Of a stretch of DNA of 64,000 nucleotides, positions 1 through 8,317 are shown one piece after another (the first letter of the stretch is position 1; each line of letters starts with the position of its first letter). The position numbers were made by a program, and so were the translations under genes. Under the pieces are notes generated by a model, which saw only the letters and a list, made by a program, of their open reading frames with translations, did no database searches and had not been told where the DNA came from. This stretch comes from Bordetella parapertussis (lineage in GTDB: Bacteria > Pseudomonadota > Gammaproteobacteria > Burkholderiales > Burkholderiaceae_A): positions 7,611-71,610 of the forward strand of contig CAMAXF010000007.1 of NCBI GenBank assembly GCA_945862305.1. Reading direction: 5' to 3'.

Positions 1-1
1 C

Positions 2-142
2 CCGGGCTCCACCACGCATGGCCGCATCAGTGAAGAGGCTCGTCAGCGGGCGGGCATTACCCAAGGGCTCATCCGCCTGGCGGTGGGCCTGGAGGATGTG
101 GCAGACCTGCAGCGCGACCTGGAGCAGGGCCTGGGCGGTTAG
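2..142 (+). CDS. metZ: C-terminal end of a PLP-dependent Cys/Met-metabolism enzyme, probably O-succinylhomoserine sulfhydrylase
   Basis: Only the last 46 codons are present; the gene begins outside the window. The frame reads PGSTTHGRIS, then AGITQGLIRLAVGLEDVADL, and stops at a TAG. The STTHGR motif followed by GLIRLAVGLED is the C-terminal signature of the cystathionine gamma-synthase/MetZ family, which uses pyridoxal phosphate for transsulfuration or direct sulfhydrylation in methionine synthesis. MetZ is the best guess because this tail matches the betaproteobacterial enzyme as I remember it. Cystathionine beta- or gamma-lyase cannot be excluded from so short a piece. The catalytic lysine is outside the window. 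Confidence 0.75.
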   Translation, partial: PGSTTHGRISEEARQRAGITQGLIRLAVGLEDVADLQRDLEQGLGG

Positions 143-148
143 TCGACA

Positions 149-694
149 TCAGCCGTGAATGCGCCGAAAGCCGGTGATCCTCGGGCCCCAATAACTGCTC
201 ACCAGGCTCTCAAGTCGAACCGTTCCCCCTTCATTGGGCGCATGCACAAAGCGGTTTTGACCGATGTAAATGCCGACATGGGAATACTCCTTGCCGGTGG
301 TGTTGAAGAAGACCAGGTCTCCTGGGAGTCGGTCCTCGGCGGGCACCTCGCGGCCAGCTGACCACATCTTCTCCACCGTGCGCGGCAGCGTTTTGCCTGT
401 GGCGCGGCGCATCACATAGACCACCAGGCCGCTGCAATCGAACCCACCCGCAGGCGTATTGCCTCCCCATCGGTAGGGAATGCCCACCAACGAGAAGGCA
501 TGCAATGCGGGCTCGGCAAAGCCTTTCTCCGTGGCCTCCAGGCGCGCGGGTGGAAGGGCGCTGCGGCGCGTTCCAGACACCGGGGCCGCACCCGAGCCGG
601 TGGTTCCCCCAAGCCCCGCGCAGCCGGAGACAAGCAGCGGGGAGGACGCGGCGATGAGCAGGAGCAGCCGGCGTCGCTTAATGGTAGATGTCAT
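149..694 (-). CDS. NlpC/P60-family lipoprotein, cell-wall endopeptidase
   Basis: A 181-aa protein. The N-terminus has a basic stretch (KRRR), a hydrophobic core and a lipobox LVSGC with the lipidated Cys at 25, so it should be an outer-membrane-anchored lipoprotein. After a variable linker, the NlpC/P60 (C40) domain covers about residues 60-180. It shows the catalytic Cys in FDCSGL (C87), His in SHVGIY (H139) and a third polar residue in RFVHAPN (H151). This is the triad layout of gamma-D-glutamyl-diamino acid endopeptidases such as Spr/MepS, which cut peptidoglycan cross-links during growth. It stands alone, facing away from the toxin-antitoxin pair that follows. Substrate specificity is inferred from family only. 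Confidence 0.9.
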   Translation of the reverse strand: MTSTIKRRRLLLLIAASSPLLVSGCAGLGGTTGSGAAPVSGTRRSALPPARLEATEKGFAEPALHAFSLVGIPYRWGGNTPAGGFDCSGLVVYVMRRATGKTLPRTVEKMWSAGREVPAEDRLPGDLVFFNTTGKEYSHVGIYIGQNRFVHAPNEGGTVRLESLVSSYWGPRITGFRRIHG

Positions 695-791
695 ATCGCA
701 TTGTCTCGGGAAGACGAATTGTGCGCATGGTCAGACCGTGCATGCACATAGGTTCCATTTTGTTCCTTTATGGCCTATCATGGCGCTACGC

Positions 792-800
792 AAAGGAGGT
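792..800 (+). promoter_or_regulatory. Strong Shine-Dalgarno that fixes the antitoxin start
   Basis: AAAGGAGGT is a near-perfect anti-16S match 4 nt before the ATG at 805. It decides the start of the ParD-like gene against the longer upstream frame beginning at 688. Confidence 0.85.
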
Positions 801-804
801 TCAT

Positions 805-1014
805 ATGGCCATCAACGTGAAGTTGTCCGAGTCCTTGGTGGAGACCGCCAAGCGCCACGGCGCCATCGAGCATCGCTCGGTACCCAAGCAAATCGAATAC
901 TGGTCCCAAATCGGCAAGATCGCTGCCGAGAACCCAGATCTACCCTTCAGCGTCATCCGAGACATTCTGATTGCGGATCAAGAAGCGCCGGTCGGTGAGT
1001 ATCAGTTTGGCTGA
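805..1014 (+). CDS. ParD-like antitoxin of a type II toxin-antitoxin pair
   Basis: A 69-aa protein starting MAINVKLSE. The first 45 residues have the ribbon-helix-helix pattern of the ParD_like family: a short beta strand (INVKLSESL) followed by helices through KQIEYWSQIGK. These small proteins bind their own operator and neutralise the partner toxin. The start is set by the Shine-Dalgarno at 792-800. The stop codon shares one base with the ATG of the downstream RelE-like gene, so the two are translationally coupled. A 10-nt palindrome (GTGCATGCAC, 738-747) lies upstream and could be an operator. Neutralisation is inferred from family and gene order. Confidence 0.8.
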   Translation: MAINVKLSESLVETAKRHGAIEHRSVPKQIEYWSQIGKIAAENPDLPFSVIRDILIADQEAPVGEYQFG

Positions 1015-1298
1015 TGCGAATCCTTGTTACCCCCACCTTCGAGCGCACTGCCAAGAAGTTGCACCAGCAGCAAAAGGCAGCGCTTGACGAGGCGGTCCGA
1101 ACGATTGCCAACCAACCGAATGTCGGTGAGGCCAAGGTCGGTGATCTTGCCGGTGTGCAGGTCTACAAGTTCCGCATGGGAAACCTCTGGTGCCTGCTTG
1201 CTTATCGCGTGTTAGACGAGACCACACTCAAGCTCTTGATGGTCGGTCCGCATGAAAATTTCTACCGAGACCTTAAACGCGGTGGTCAGGCCCACTGA
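1014..1298 (+). CDS. RelE/ParE-superfamily toxin
   Basis: A 94-aa basic protein. It has the compact RelE/ParE layout: an N-terminal strand (MRILVTPTFERTAKKL), two helices, then strands through VQVYKFRMGN and LLAYRVLD, ending in LLMVGPHENFYRDLKR. The last segment matches the conserved HxxFY-type end of RelE-like ribosome-dependent ribonucleases. Its ATG overlaps the antitoxin TGA by one base, the usual antitoxin-first order. The nearest relatives by eye are the RelE toxins annotated next to ParD_like antitoxins. Whether it cleaves mRNA (RelE) or poisons gyrase (ParE) cannot be told from sequence alone. Confidence 0.8.
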   Translation: MRILVTPTFERTAKKLHQQQKAALDEAVRTIANQPNVGEAKVGDLAGVQVYKFRMGNLWCLLAYRVLDETTLKLLMVGPHENFYRDLKRGGQAH

Positions 1299-1307
1299 TT
1301 TGCCCCG

Positions 1308-4300
1308 CTAACGAAAATCCCTCGACTCGCTGGGCAGGCGGCCCAGGGCCTCGGCCAGCAGGTGTGTGTGGTCCTCCACTCGAAGGGCCAAGAGGTTCAA
1401 GACCTGGCCGGGTGCATCGGTGGGAATATTTTCATCGCGCTGCCAACGGCCATAGGCGGTGATGAGCTGGCCATGCAGGGTGGCATCTCGATGCCGCTCG
1501 AGCACATCGGGCCAGACCACCACATTGATGCGGCCGGTTTCATCTTCGAGGGTGAGGAACAGGATGCCCTTGGCGGTGCTCGGCCGCTGACGATGGGTCA
1601 CCAGCCCGCTGGCCCGCGCAAGCCGCCCGTGGGGATGGTGTCTGAGCTCTGAGAAGGGCCTGCTCTGAAAGCGCGCCGCAAGAATGGGCCGCAGGAACGC
1701 CACGGGGTGACGACCCAGGCTCAGCCCCATGCTGGCGTAGTCGTGTGCCACATCGTCGGCCTCGGTGGGTGGCAGCAGCAGGCCTTCGTTCAGGCTGGGC
1801 TCGGCCACCTGGGCCGGGGCCAGGAATGCAGTGGGCCGCTCATGGCCTGCAGCCTGCCAGGCAGCCTCGTGCCGGTGGGCGGACAACGATCGAAGGGCCT
1901 GTGCGGCGGCCAAGGCCTGAAGGTCGGATCGCATCAGGCCTGCGCGTTGTGCGAGCGCTTGAATGGATTCAAACGGGCCTTGCTGACGGGCCAGTACGAT
2001 TCGCCTGGCAGCATCGGCAGGAAGCTGCCCCACCATCTGAAGGCCAAGCCGCACAGGCCGGCACGGCTGCTTAGGGTCGTTGTTTGGGTCGTTGTTTTGG
2101 TCGTTGTTGGCCTCGAGCATGGCGCCCACGCCACTGGCCTGAACATCCACCGGACGCACGGTAACACCATGGTCTTGTGCATCTCGCACGAGCTGGGCTG
2201 GTGCATAAAAGCCCATGGGCTGGGCATTGAGCAGGGCCACCAGAAAGGCATCGGGATGGTGGCACTTGAGCCAGCAGCTCACATAAACAAGCAGCGCAAA
2301 ACTGGCGGCATGTGACTCCGGAAAGCCGTACTCACCAAAGCCTTCAATCTGGGCAAAGACCCGTTGGGCAAACTCACGGGTGTAGCCGCGCATGAGCATG
2401 CCGTTGATGACCTTGTCGTGGAATGGCCCCAGGCTGCCACGCCGTCGCCAGGCGGCCATGGCCCGCCGGAGCTGATCGGCCTCGCCCGGTGTGAAGCCTG
2501 CAGCCAGAATGGCCAGCTGCATAACCTGCTCTTGAAAGATGGGCACGCCCAGGGTTCGTGCAAGGGCCGTCTTCACGGCTGGGCTTGGATAGTCGATGGG
2601 CTCCAAGCCCTGGCGTCGCCGCAGGTAGGGATGCACCATGCCCCCTTGAATGGGCCCGGGCCGAACAATCGCCACCTCGATGACGAGGTCGTAAAAGCAG
2701 GCGGGCTTGAGCCGCGGCAGCATGCTCATCTGGGCACGCGACTCGATCTGAAACACGCCAATGGTGTCGGCCGCCTGAATCATGCGGTAGGTGCGGCCAT
2801 CTTCGGCAGGCACCTCTTGCATCCAGAGGGAACGGGGCTGGCCTTGGTCGTCGCGCAGGCCCAGTTTCTCGCCCACGCAGGCCAGGGCCAGCCGAATGGC
2901 GCTCAGCATGCCCAGGGCCAGCACGTCCACCTTGAGCAGGCCCAGGGCATCGATGTCGTCCTTGTCCCACTGCAGCACCGTGCGATCGGCCATGGCCGCG
3001 TTCTCCACTGGCACGAGGTCGCTGAGCTGGTGGCGTGCAATCACAAAGCCGCCCACATGCTGAGAGAGATGGCGCGGAAAGCCCACGAGGTCGGTGGCCA
3101 GTTGGGCCCACCGGCCCAGCAGCTTGTCGGGGGGCATGGAGGGCAGCGGAGACTCCAGCGGCAGGGCGGCGCGGCGTGCAAGGCCCTGGCCGATGGTCTC
3201 AGACAGGCCCTCGGTGGAGATGGCCTTGCCATCCCACCAGCTGTGGCCCTTGGCGGCTGCATCGATCAAGATGGGGTCGATGCCCAAGGCCTTGCCAGTG
3301 TCTCGAAGGGCGGACCGTGGTCGGTACCGAATGATGGCCGCCGCCAGGGCCGCACGGTGGCGGCCATACTTGGTGTAGATGTACTGGATGACCTCTTCGC
3401 GGCGTTGGTGTTCGAAGTCGACATCGATGTCGGGTGGTTCATTGCGCTCCTTCGAGATGAAACGCTCAAAGAGCATGCTCATGCGGGAGGGATCGACCTC
3501 GGTGATGCCCAGGCAATAGCAGACTGCGGAGTTGGCTGCAGAGCCACGGCCTTGGCAGAGAATGCCCTGGGCCCGTGCGAAGGCCACGATGTCGTAGACC
3601 GTGAGGAAGTAAGGCTCGTAGTGCAGCTCATGAATGAGCTGGAGCTCATGCTCGATCTGTTGCCGAACATTGGCAGGCATGCCCTCTGGGTACTGGCCCA
3701 GTGGAAAGCGTCTGCGGGCACCTTCCTCGGTGAGGTGGCGCAGCCACTGCGTGGGGTTGAGGCCCTCGGGCACGATTTCGTCGGGGTACTCATAGCGCAG
3801 TTCATCGAGTGAGAATCGGCAGCGCTCTGCAATCCACAGGCTGTTGTGCATGAGCGATGCAGGGTAGAGGCGTGCGAGCCGCAGCCGTGGCCGCAGGTAG
3901 GCCTCGGCGTTGGCCAGCAGGTGCTGGCCACAGTCTGGCAGTGGCTGGCCATGGCCGATGGCCGCGACCAGGTCGGCCAGGGGCTTGTCTCGGCGACGGG
4001 CCATTCGCACATCGCCCACGGCCACCAGGCCCACGCGCAAGAGGCCGCCCAGGGCCTGCAGCTGCTGCAGCCAGGCGCGGTCGTCTGCTCGAAGCTGCAG
4101 GCTTACGCCCATCCAGAGGCGATCGCCCAGGCAGGCCTTGAGCCATTGCCCGGTGGCATGCAGGCTGGTCTCGGGGCCAGTGGGGCTGGGCAGCCAAATG
4201 GCCCAGCAGTTCTCAAGCGGCTGGTGGGTGAGGTCGTCTTGGCAGACCTGGTAGTGGCCCTTGCCCACCCGGCGTCGGCCCAGTGTGATGAACCGACACA

Positions 4301-4562
4301 GCTGCTGCCAGCCCTGTTTGTTCTGGGCCAAGAAGGCCAGGCGCGGGCCTTGTTCGAGCACGAACTGCGCGCCATGAATGATGGGCAGGCCGGTGGCCTG
4401 GCCAGCCAGGTGGGCCCGAACGCTGCCCGAGACACTGGCTTCATCGGTGAGGGCCAGTGCGGCATAGCCCAAGGCCTTGGCACGCGCCACCAGGTCTTCG
4501 GGGTGGGAGGCTCCTGACTGAAAGGAGAAATTACTCGCGCAGATGAGCTCGGCGTAGTCCAT
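1308..4562 (-). CDS. dnaE2: Error-prone DNA polymerase DnaE2 (ImuC)
   Basis: A 1084-aa C-family polymerase alpha subunit, the catalytic member of the ImuA-ImuB-DnaE2 mutasome for damage-induced mutagenesis. The N-terminus (MDYAELICASNFSF) starts the PHP domain. GRGSAANS marks the palm, and PPDIDVDFEH carries the catalytic aspartates. A C-terminal OB fold is present (GLVTHRQRP then TGRINVVVW). I chose the ATG at 4562 because it lies 14 nt after the imuB stop and begins where DnaE2 proteins usually begin; the open frame runs further upstream without a conserved sequence. Between the thumb/HhH part and the OB fold there is an Asn/Asp-rich insertion encoded by a 12-bp tandem repeat (2074-2109). 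Last gene of the SOS operon. Confidence 0.95.
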   Translation of the reverse strand: MDYAELICASNFSFQSGASHPEDLVARAKALGYAALALTDEASVSGSVRAHLAGQATGLPIIHGAQFVLEQGPRLAFLAQNKQGWQQLCRFITLGRRRVGKGHYQVCQDDLTHQPLENCWAIWLPSPTGPETSLHATGQWLKACLGDRLWMGVSLQLRADDRAWLQQLQALGGLLRVGLVAVGDVRMARRRDKPLADLVAAIGHGQPLPDCGQHLLANAEAYLRPRLRLARLYPASLMHNSLWIAERCRFSLDELRYEYPDEIVPEGLNPTQWLRHLTEEGARRRFPLGQYPEGMPANVRQQIEHELQLIHELHYEPYFLTVYDIVAFARAQGILCQGRGSAANSAVCYCLGITEVDPSRMSMLFERFISKERNEPPDIDVDFEHQRREEVIQYIYTKYGRHRAALAAAIIRYRPRSALRDTGKALGIDPILIDAAAKGHSWWDGKAISTEGLSETIGQGLARRAALPLESPLPSMPPDKLLGRWAQLATDLVGFPRHLSQHVGGFVIARHQLSDLVPVENAAMADRTVLQWDKDDIDALGLLKVDVLALGMLSAIRLALACVGEKLGLRDDQGQPRSLWMQEVPAEDGRTYRMIQAADTIGVFQIESRAQMSMLPRLKPACFYDLVIEVAIVRPGPIQGGMVHPYLRRRQGLEPIDYPSPAVKTALARTLGVPIFQEQVMQLAILAAGFTPGEADQLRRAMAAWRRRGSLGPFHDKVINGMLMRGYTREFAQRVFAQIEGFGEYGFPESHAASFALLVYVSCWLKCHHPDAFLVALLNAQPMGFYAPAQLVRDAQDHGVTVRPVDVQASGVGAMLEANNDQNNDPNNDPKQPCRPVRLGLQMVGQLPADAARRIVLARQQGPFESIQALAQRAGLMRSDLQALAAAQALRSLSAHRHEAAWQAAGHERPTAFLAPAQVAEPSLNEGLLLPPTEADDVAHDYASMGLSLGRHPVAFLRPILAARFQSRPFSELRHHPHGRLARASGLVTHRQRPSTAKGILFLTLEDETGRINVVVWPDVLERHRDATLHGQLITAYGRWQRDENIPTDAPGQVLNLLALRVEDHTHLLAEALGRLPSESRDFR
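2074..2109 (-). repeat. 12-bp tandem repeat inside dnaE2, three units
   Basis: Units GGGTCGTTGTTT at 2074-2085 and 2086-2097 are identical; a third at 2098-2109 has two substitutions. On the coding strand this gives NNDQ-NNDP-NNDP. Because the unit is four codons long, gain or loss of units keeps the frame. Confidence 0.9.
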
Positions 4563-4576
4563 GGGGGTGGATGTGC

Positions 4577-5881
4577 TCAGCCAAAGAGGCCGTGCAGAAA
4601 CCACTCGTGGGCCGGGGTGCGAAAGACCCAGACCAGTCGGTGGTCCTGGGTTTCGGCCACGAAGTAATCGCGTGCGATGGGGCTCGACCACCATTCGGCC
4701 TCAATGCGCTCGGGGCCCGCCCGCAGGCGCAAGGGGCCTTCGTAGAGGGGACGATCCTTCGAGAGCCCCAAGGCCAAGGGGTCCTGCAAGAGCCAGACTG
4801 GCCGAGGGGGCAGGGCCGCCATGGGCACCGATGACGGCAATGCCTTGGATGCAGACGGCCGCTGGGCAGACCAGTCTTCCAAGCTGCTGGCCGATTCGGG
4901 GCGGTGGCTGTTGCAGACCACCAGCCGTGAGACCTGGTGGTTGCCCAGCCGTGCAGAGAGCCTTTCGCACAAGGCCTGCAGCCCCTCGTGTGTCTCGGTG
5001 GGGTGTGTCTGGGGGAAGAGATCGGGTATTGGGTTCTCAAGCGGCACAGGAGTGTCGAGCAGCAGGGCCACCCCACTGACCGGTGCGGCCAGGCTGGTCT
5101 GGCCAAGCCGTTCAGACAACAGCCGCCCAATGCGTTCATGGTCTCGGCTTGCGCCCGAGAGCCGAATGAGAAGGTCTTGGTGGCGCCGACGCCCTTGGTG
5201 GAAACGAAAGCAGAGTAACTCCACGCCAGAGTGTTTGGCCGCCAGCCAGGCCAGCCCCGCCTCCAGCAGCCGCTGGCAGGCAGACTCCAAGATGGCCTTG
5301 GCGTCGGTGGGCAGCGCAAATTCGAGGCCTTCTTCAAATGTGGCTGGTGGCTCGATGGGCAGGCGAGGGTCGGGCCGTTCCCCCAGGGCGGCTTCTAGCG
5401 CTTCGACAAAAGCCTTTCCAAATCGCCGGCGCAGCCCTGCACGGGGCAGGCTGAGCAGGGCCCCCAGTGTGCTGAGCCCCATCTGGGAGAAGCGTTCTTG
5501 GTGGGCCATGGCCTCGGGCACCACAGAGAGCGGGAGGTCTTGGAGCGGCCGGCCGGGTGCGCACACATGCCATTCGGCCAGCCGCGGGGTGGGGGCCTGG
5601 GCCAGGTGTAGGCTGGGCCAGCCCAGGCGGGTGGCACCGGTTTCGAGTGCCTGCAGCAGGCGGCCACAGCCACCCCACAGGCGAAGGCTGGGGGCAACCT
5701 CGAGCAGGATGACATCGGGCCATTGGCCCAAACAGACGTCTGGCGTGAACTGCAATGCCCACTGGGCCATGCGCATGCGCACGGCCGAAAACGACTCAGT
5801 GGGATGCAGGCGAACGCAGGCTGGTGGTGTGAGGCCGCAGGAGGGGCTGGCGTTCGGGAATTGGCAGGCGATCCAGAGCAT
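4577..5881 (-). CDS. imuB: ImuB, Y-family-polymerase-like mutasome protein
   Basis: A 434-aa protein starting MLWIACQFPNASP, the usual ImuB opening. ImuB has the Y-family polymerase fold but lacks the catalytic acidic residues; the DinB-type HVDMDCF motif is indeed absent here. In other bacteria it bridges the beta clamp, ImuA and DnaE2. The central FSQMGLSTLGALLSLPRAGL segment is the helix-hairpin-helix part of the polymerase core. The start overlaps the 3' end of imuA by 86 nt, and dnaE2 begins 14 nt after the stop, so the three are surely one transcript. The C-terminus (EWFLHGLFG) is the conserved end of the family. Confidence 0.93.
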   Translation of the reverse strand: MLWIACQFPNASPSCGLTPPACVRLHPTESFSAVRMRMAQWALQFTPDVCLGQWPDVILLEVAPSLRLWGGCGRLLQALETGATRLGWPSLHLAQAPTPRLAEWHVCAPGRPLQDLPLSVVPEAMAHQERFSQMGLSTLGALLSLPRAGLRRRFGKAFVEALEAALGERPDPRLPIEPPATFEEGLEFALPTDAKAILESACQRLLEAGLAWLAAKHSGVELLCFRFHQGRRRHQDLLIRLSGASRDHERIGRLLSERLGQTSLAAPVSGVALLLDTPVPLENPIPDLFPQTHPTETHEGLQALCERLSARLGNHQVSRLVVCNSHRPESASSLEDWSAQRPSASKALPSSVPMAALPPRPVWLLQDPLALGLSKDRPLYEGPLRLRAGPERIEAEWWSSPIARDYFVAETQDHRLVWVFRTPAHEWFLHGLFG

Positions 5882-6545
5882 GGGCCTCTTCCAGGGGGCG
5901 AAGGGCTCGGCTGGCCATGGGCACATTCACCAAGATGGGCTCGGCTGAAACGGGGCCCCGACGCTTGAGCAGTTGAACGGCCAGGCCCGGGTAATGGCGG
6001 GGTAGCAGGGCCAGCCGCAGGGGTGCGGGCGAAGGCTGTTCCTGGGCTTCAAAGGGCCGAAACAGAAAGACCGGCCCTTGGGCTGCGCGGGCTGCGAGCT
6101 GAAAACGACGCAGGGCCTCTGGCTTGGTGGTGGCATCGAGCCAGGCCACCAGGGCGCCGAACCGGTTGCTGCGCAGGCTTTGCTCCAGGGCCCAGAGACG
6201 GTCTGCGGCATGGCGGGCACGCACGACCAGGAATTGTTCGGTGGGCAGGCCCAGCGCCGCCAAGGCAGGGGCATAAGGAATGTGTGGCGGCGCCAGCAAA
6301 AGAATGTGCCGGCCTGTTTGGGCCAGGCGCTGCAGGGCTGGTGCCAAGAGCCGCCATTCACCCACGCCCAGGGCGCGGACCATGAGTTCGGTGAGGCAGC
6401 CCGGTGGCCAGCCCCCGCCAGGGAGTTGGGCATCGAGCCGTGCATGCCCGCTGGGAACAGAGGCGGGGCCTTGGTGCGGCACATGGCCAGCCGCCCGCCA
6501 CAGGCTTGGGTGGCGTTGCACGAGGTCTTCCACAATGGGGTTCAT
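5796..6545 (-). CDS. imuA: ImuA, RecA-like mutasome accessory protein
   Basis: A 249-aa protein, MNPIVEDLVQRHPSLWRAAG at its start. It resembles the SulA/RecA-type ImuA of betaproteobacteria: a LDAQLPGGGWPPGCLTELM segment, where RecA would have its P-loop approach, then strand-helix repeats (ILLLAPPHIPYAPALAALGL). No intact Walker A motif is visible. In characterised systems ImuA is required for ImuB-DnaE2 mutagenesis and interacts with RecA and ImuB. Its start codon directly abuts the lexA stop (6545/6546), so it is controlled by the LexA box upstream of lexA. Its tail overlaps imuB. Confidence 0.9.
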   Translation of the reverse strand: MNPIVEDLVQRHPSLWRAAGHVPHQGPASVPSGHARLDAQLPGGGWPPGCLTELMVRALGVGEWRLLAPALQRLAQTGRHILLLAPPHIPYAPALAALGLPTEQFLVVRARHAADRLWALEQSLRSNRFGALVAWLDATTKPEALRRFQLAARAAQGPVFLFRPFEAQEQPSPAPLRLALLPRHYPGLAVQLLKRRGPVSAEPILVNVPMASRALRPLEEAHALDRLPIPERQPLLRPHTTSLRSPASH

Positions 6546-7256
6546 TTAAACGCTCCGAATGACACCGACCCCGAGGCCTTCGATGGCCAGGGCTTGGTGA
6601 CGGGTGTCGACCACGATGGGCTGGAAATCGGGGTTGTCTGGCAGCAGTTCGACCATGTGCCCTTTGTGCTGGAACCACTTCACGGTGACCTCGTCTTCCA
6701 GGCGGGCGACCACCAACTGGCCATTGCGAACCTGGCCCATGCCCCCTTGAAGCCGCTTCACGGCAAGGAGGTCGCCATCGAGGATGCCGGCGTCTCGCAT
6801 GCTCATGCCGCGCACCTTCAGAAGGTAGTCTGGGCGCTGTTTGAACAGGGAAGGGTCGAGGCTGTGGTGGGATTCGATGTGCTCGGTGGCCAGGATGGGC
6901 GCGCCCGCGGCCACTCGGCCCACCAAGGGGAGGCTGAGGGACTCGAGGAGTTGACGGGCCACTGTGCTGGCCGCACCCATGGCAGACCCGGTACTGGATT
7001 TGGTGGTGGGCCTGGTGGTGGACCCTGGGCTGGGCTGGCCATGGTCTTGGAGCAGCCGAATGCTTCGAGAGGCCCCGGCCACCATGGAGATGGCCCCCTT
7101 GCGCACCAAGGCCTTCAGGTGTTCTTCGGCGGCATTGGGCGAACGAAAGCCCAGGGCCTGGCAGATCTCGGCCCGGGTGGGCGGGTAGCCGGTTTGGGCA
7201 ATGTGGGCCTCGATGAATGAGAGAATCTCTTGCTGCCGATCGGTAAGGTGCTTCAT
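6546..7256 (-). CDS. lexA: LexA, SOS repressor and autoprotease
   Basis: A 236-aa protein starting [12 protein letters not shown]. The winged-helix DNA-binding domain covers residues 1-70 ([22 protein letters not shown]). The self-cleavage site is Ala117-Gly118 in VGRVAAGAP, and the Ser/Lys dyad is S152 ([10 protein letters not shown]) and K167 (LLAVKR). The linker at about 71-105 is Ser/Thr/Pro-rich and longer than in E. coli LexA (202 aa in total). RecA-stimulated cleavage should release this operon. The ATG at 7256 is preferred over an upstream one at 7271 because it matches the family start and leaves the LexA box intact 18 nt upstream. LexA therefore represses itself together with imuA, imuB and dnaE2. 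Confidence 0.96.
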   Translation of the reverse strand: MKHLTDRQQEILSFIEAHIAQTGYPPTRAEICQALGFRSPNAAEEHLKALVRKGAISMVAGASRSIRLLQDHGQPSPGSTTRPTTKSSTGSAMGAASTVARQLLESLSLPLVGRVAAGAPILATEHIESHHSLDPSLFKQRPDYLLKVRGMSMRDAGILDGDLLAVKRLQGGMGQVRNGQLVVARLEDEVTVKWFQHKGHMVELLPDNPDFQPIVVDTRHQALAIEGLGVGVIRSV

Positions 7257-7274
7257 GGCCTTCCTTTGCAATAC

Positions 7275-7290
7275 CTGAATATTTATACAG
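7275..7290. promoter_or_regulatory. LexA binding site (SOS box)
   Basis: CTGAATATTTATACAG fits CTG-N10-CAG exactly, with an AT-only core. The right half plus flank (TATACAGTA) equals the E. coli consensus half-site. It sits 18 nt before lexA and 28 nt before the divergent channel gene at 7319, so it could affect both promoters. Confidence 0.93.
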
Positions 7291-7318
7291 TACTCTTGTC
7301 TTTCAAAAGGTTCAAGCC

Positions 7319-8311
7319 ATGCCCCTGTTTGCCTCCCCGTTGCTCGTGCATTTGCCGGTGTCGTCGTTTGCGATGGTGATGGGCCTCTCAGGCCTGGCCT
7401 TGGTCTGGGGGCGGGTCTCGGTCATGGGCTGGCTGCCCAATGTGGCCCCGGCCATGGCCAGTGGCCTGGGCCTGCTGGCCGGGGTGGTGTTTCTGCTGCT
7501 GCTGGTTCGCTACCTCTCTCGCTGGGTCACCGATGCCGAGCAGATTCGGGCCGAGTGGCACCACCCAGTGAAGTCGGCGTTCTTTGCCGCGGTCTCGGTG
7601 TCCTTTGCCCTCATGGGCACGGTGGCCCTGGCCCTCTTTGCGCCCTTGGCCTTGCCGCTCTGGGCGGTGGGGGCGGTCTTGCAGGTGGTGGTGATGGTCA
7701 TGGTGCTCAATGCCTGGGTGCACCGAGAGGGTCTGCAGCCTTGGCATGCCAATCCGGCCTGGTTCATTCCTGCGGTGGCCAATGTGGTCATGCCCTTGGG
7801 GGGTGTCCGGCTGGGCCTGTTGGAGGTCTCTTGGTGGTTCTTTGCCGTGGGCCTGCTCTTTTGGGTGGTCATGCTCACCCTGGTCATGGGCCGACTGCTC
7901 TTTGTGCAGCCCCCGTTGCCCGAGCGACTCATGCCCACCCTGTGTATTTTCTTGGCCCCGCCGGCCGTGGGCTTCTTGTCCTGGATGCTGCTCACCGGCC
8001 AGCATGCCGATGGCCGCAGCATCGACTGGATGGGCCATGCCCTCTTTGGCCTGGCACTCTTTTTTGCGGTGTTCCTGGTCTCGCAGGTGCCGCGCTTCCT
8101 TCGGCTGCCGTTCTACCTGTCTTGGTGGGCCTTCTCATTTCCCGTGGCGGCCTTTACCGCGGCCTGCCTCGTCTACAGCGACTTCGTGCCCCTGCCCATC
8201 ATTCAAGGCCTGGCCGTGTTCATGGTGGTCTTCTCCACGGCCCTCATTCTCTGGCTCTTGGTGCGCACGGTGGTAGCTGTCGTTCGCCATGAGCCGCAGC
8301 TCATCGATTAG
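7319..8311 (+). CDS. TehA/SLAC1-family (TDT) membrane channel or transporter
   Basis: A 330-aa, very hydrophobic protein with about ten membrane spans. The start [18 protein letters not shown] carries the SxFxMVMGxxGLA pattern of the tellurite-resistance/dicarboxylate transporter and SLAC1 anion-channel family. The loop [28 protein letters not shown] is also typical. Family members pass small anions or dicarboxylates and some give tellurite resistance; the substrate here is unknown. AAAAGG at 7305-7310 may serve as ribosome-binding site. The gene is divergent from lexA, with the SOS box in the short shared region, and convergent with the next gene. Confidence 0.85.
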   Translation: MPLFASPLLVHLPVSSFAMVMGLSGLALVWGRVSVMGWLPNVAPAMASGLGLLAGVVFLLLLVRYLSRWVTDAEQIRAEWHHPVKSAFFAAVSVSFALMGTVALALFAPLALPLWAVGAVLQVVVMVMVLNAWVHREGLQPWHANPAWFIPAVANVVMPLGGVRLGLLEVSWWFFAVGLLFWVVMLTLVMGRLLFVQPPLPERLMPTLCIFLAPPAVGFLSWMLLTGQHADGRSIDWMGHALFGLALFFAVFLVSQVPRFLRLPFYLSWWAFSFPVAAFTAACLVYSDFVPLPIIQGLAVFMVVFSTALILWLLVRTVVAVVRHEPQLID

Positions 8312-8317
8312 GTTTTT

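Noticed and set aside
2364..3812. Long open frame on the + strand opposite dnaE2
   Set aside because: It is a GC-driven shadow of the conserved polymerase gene; the translation has no recognisable domain and lacks a ribosome-binding site.
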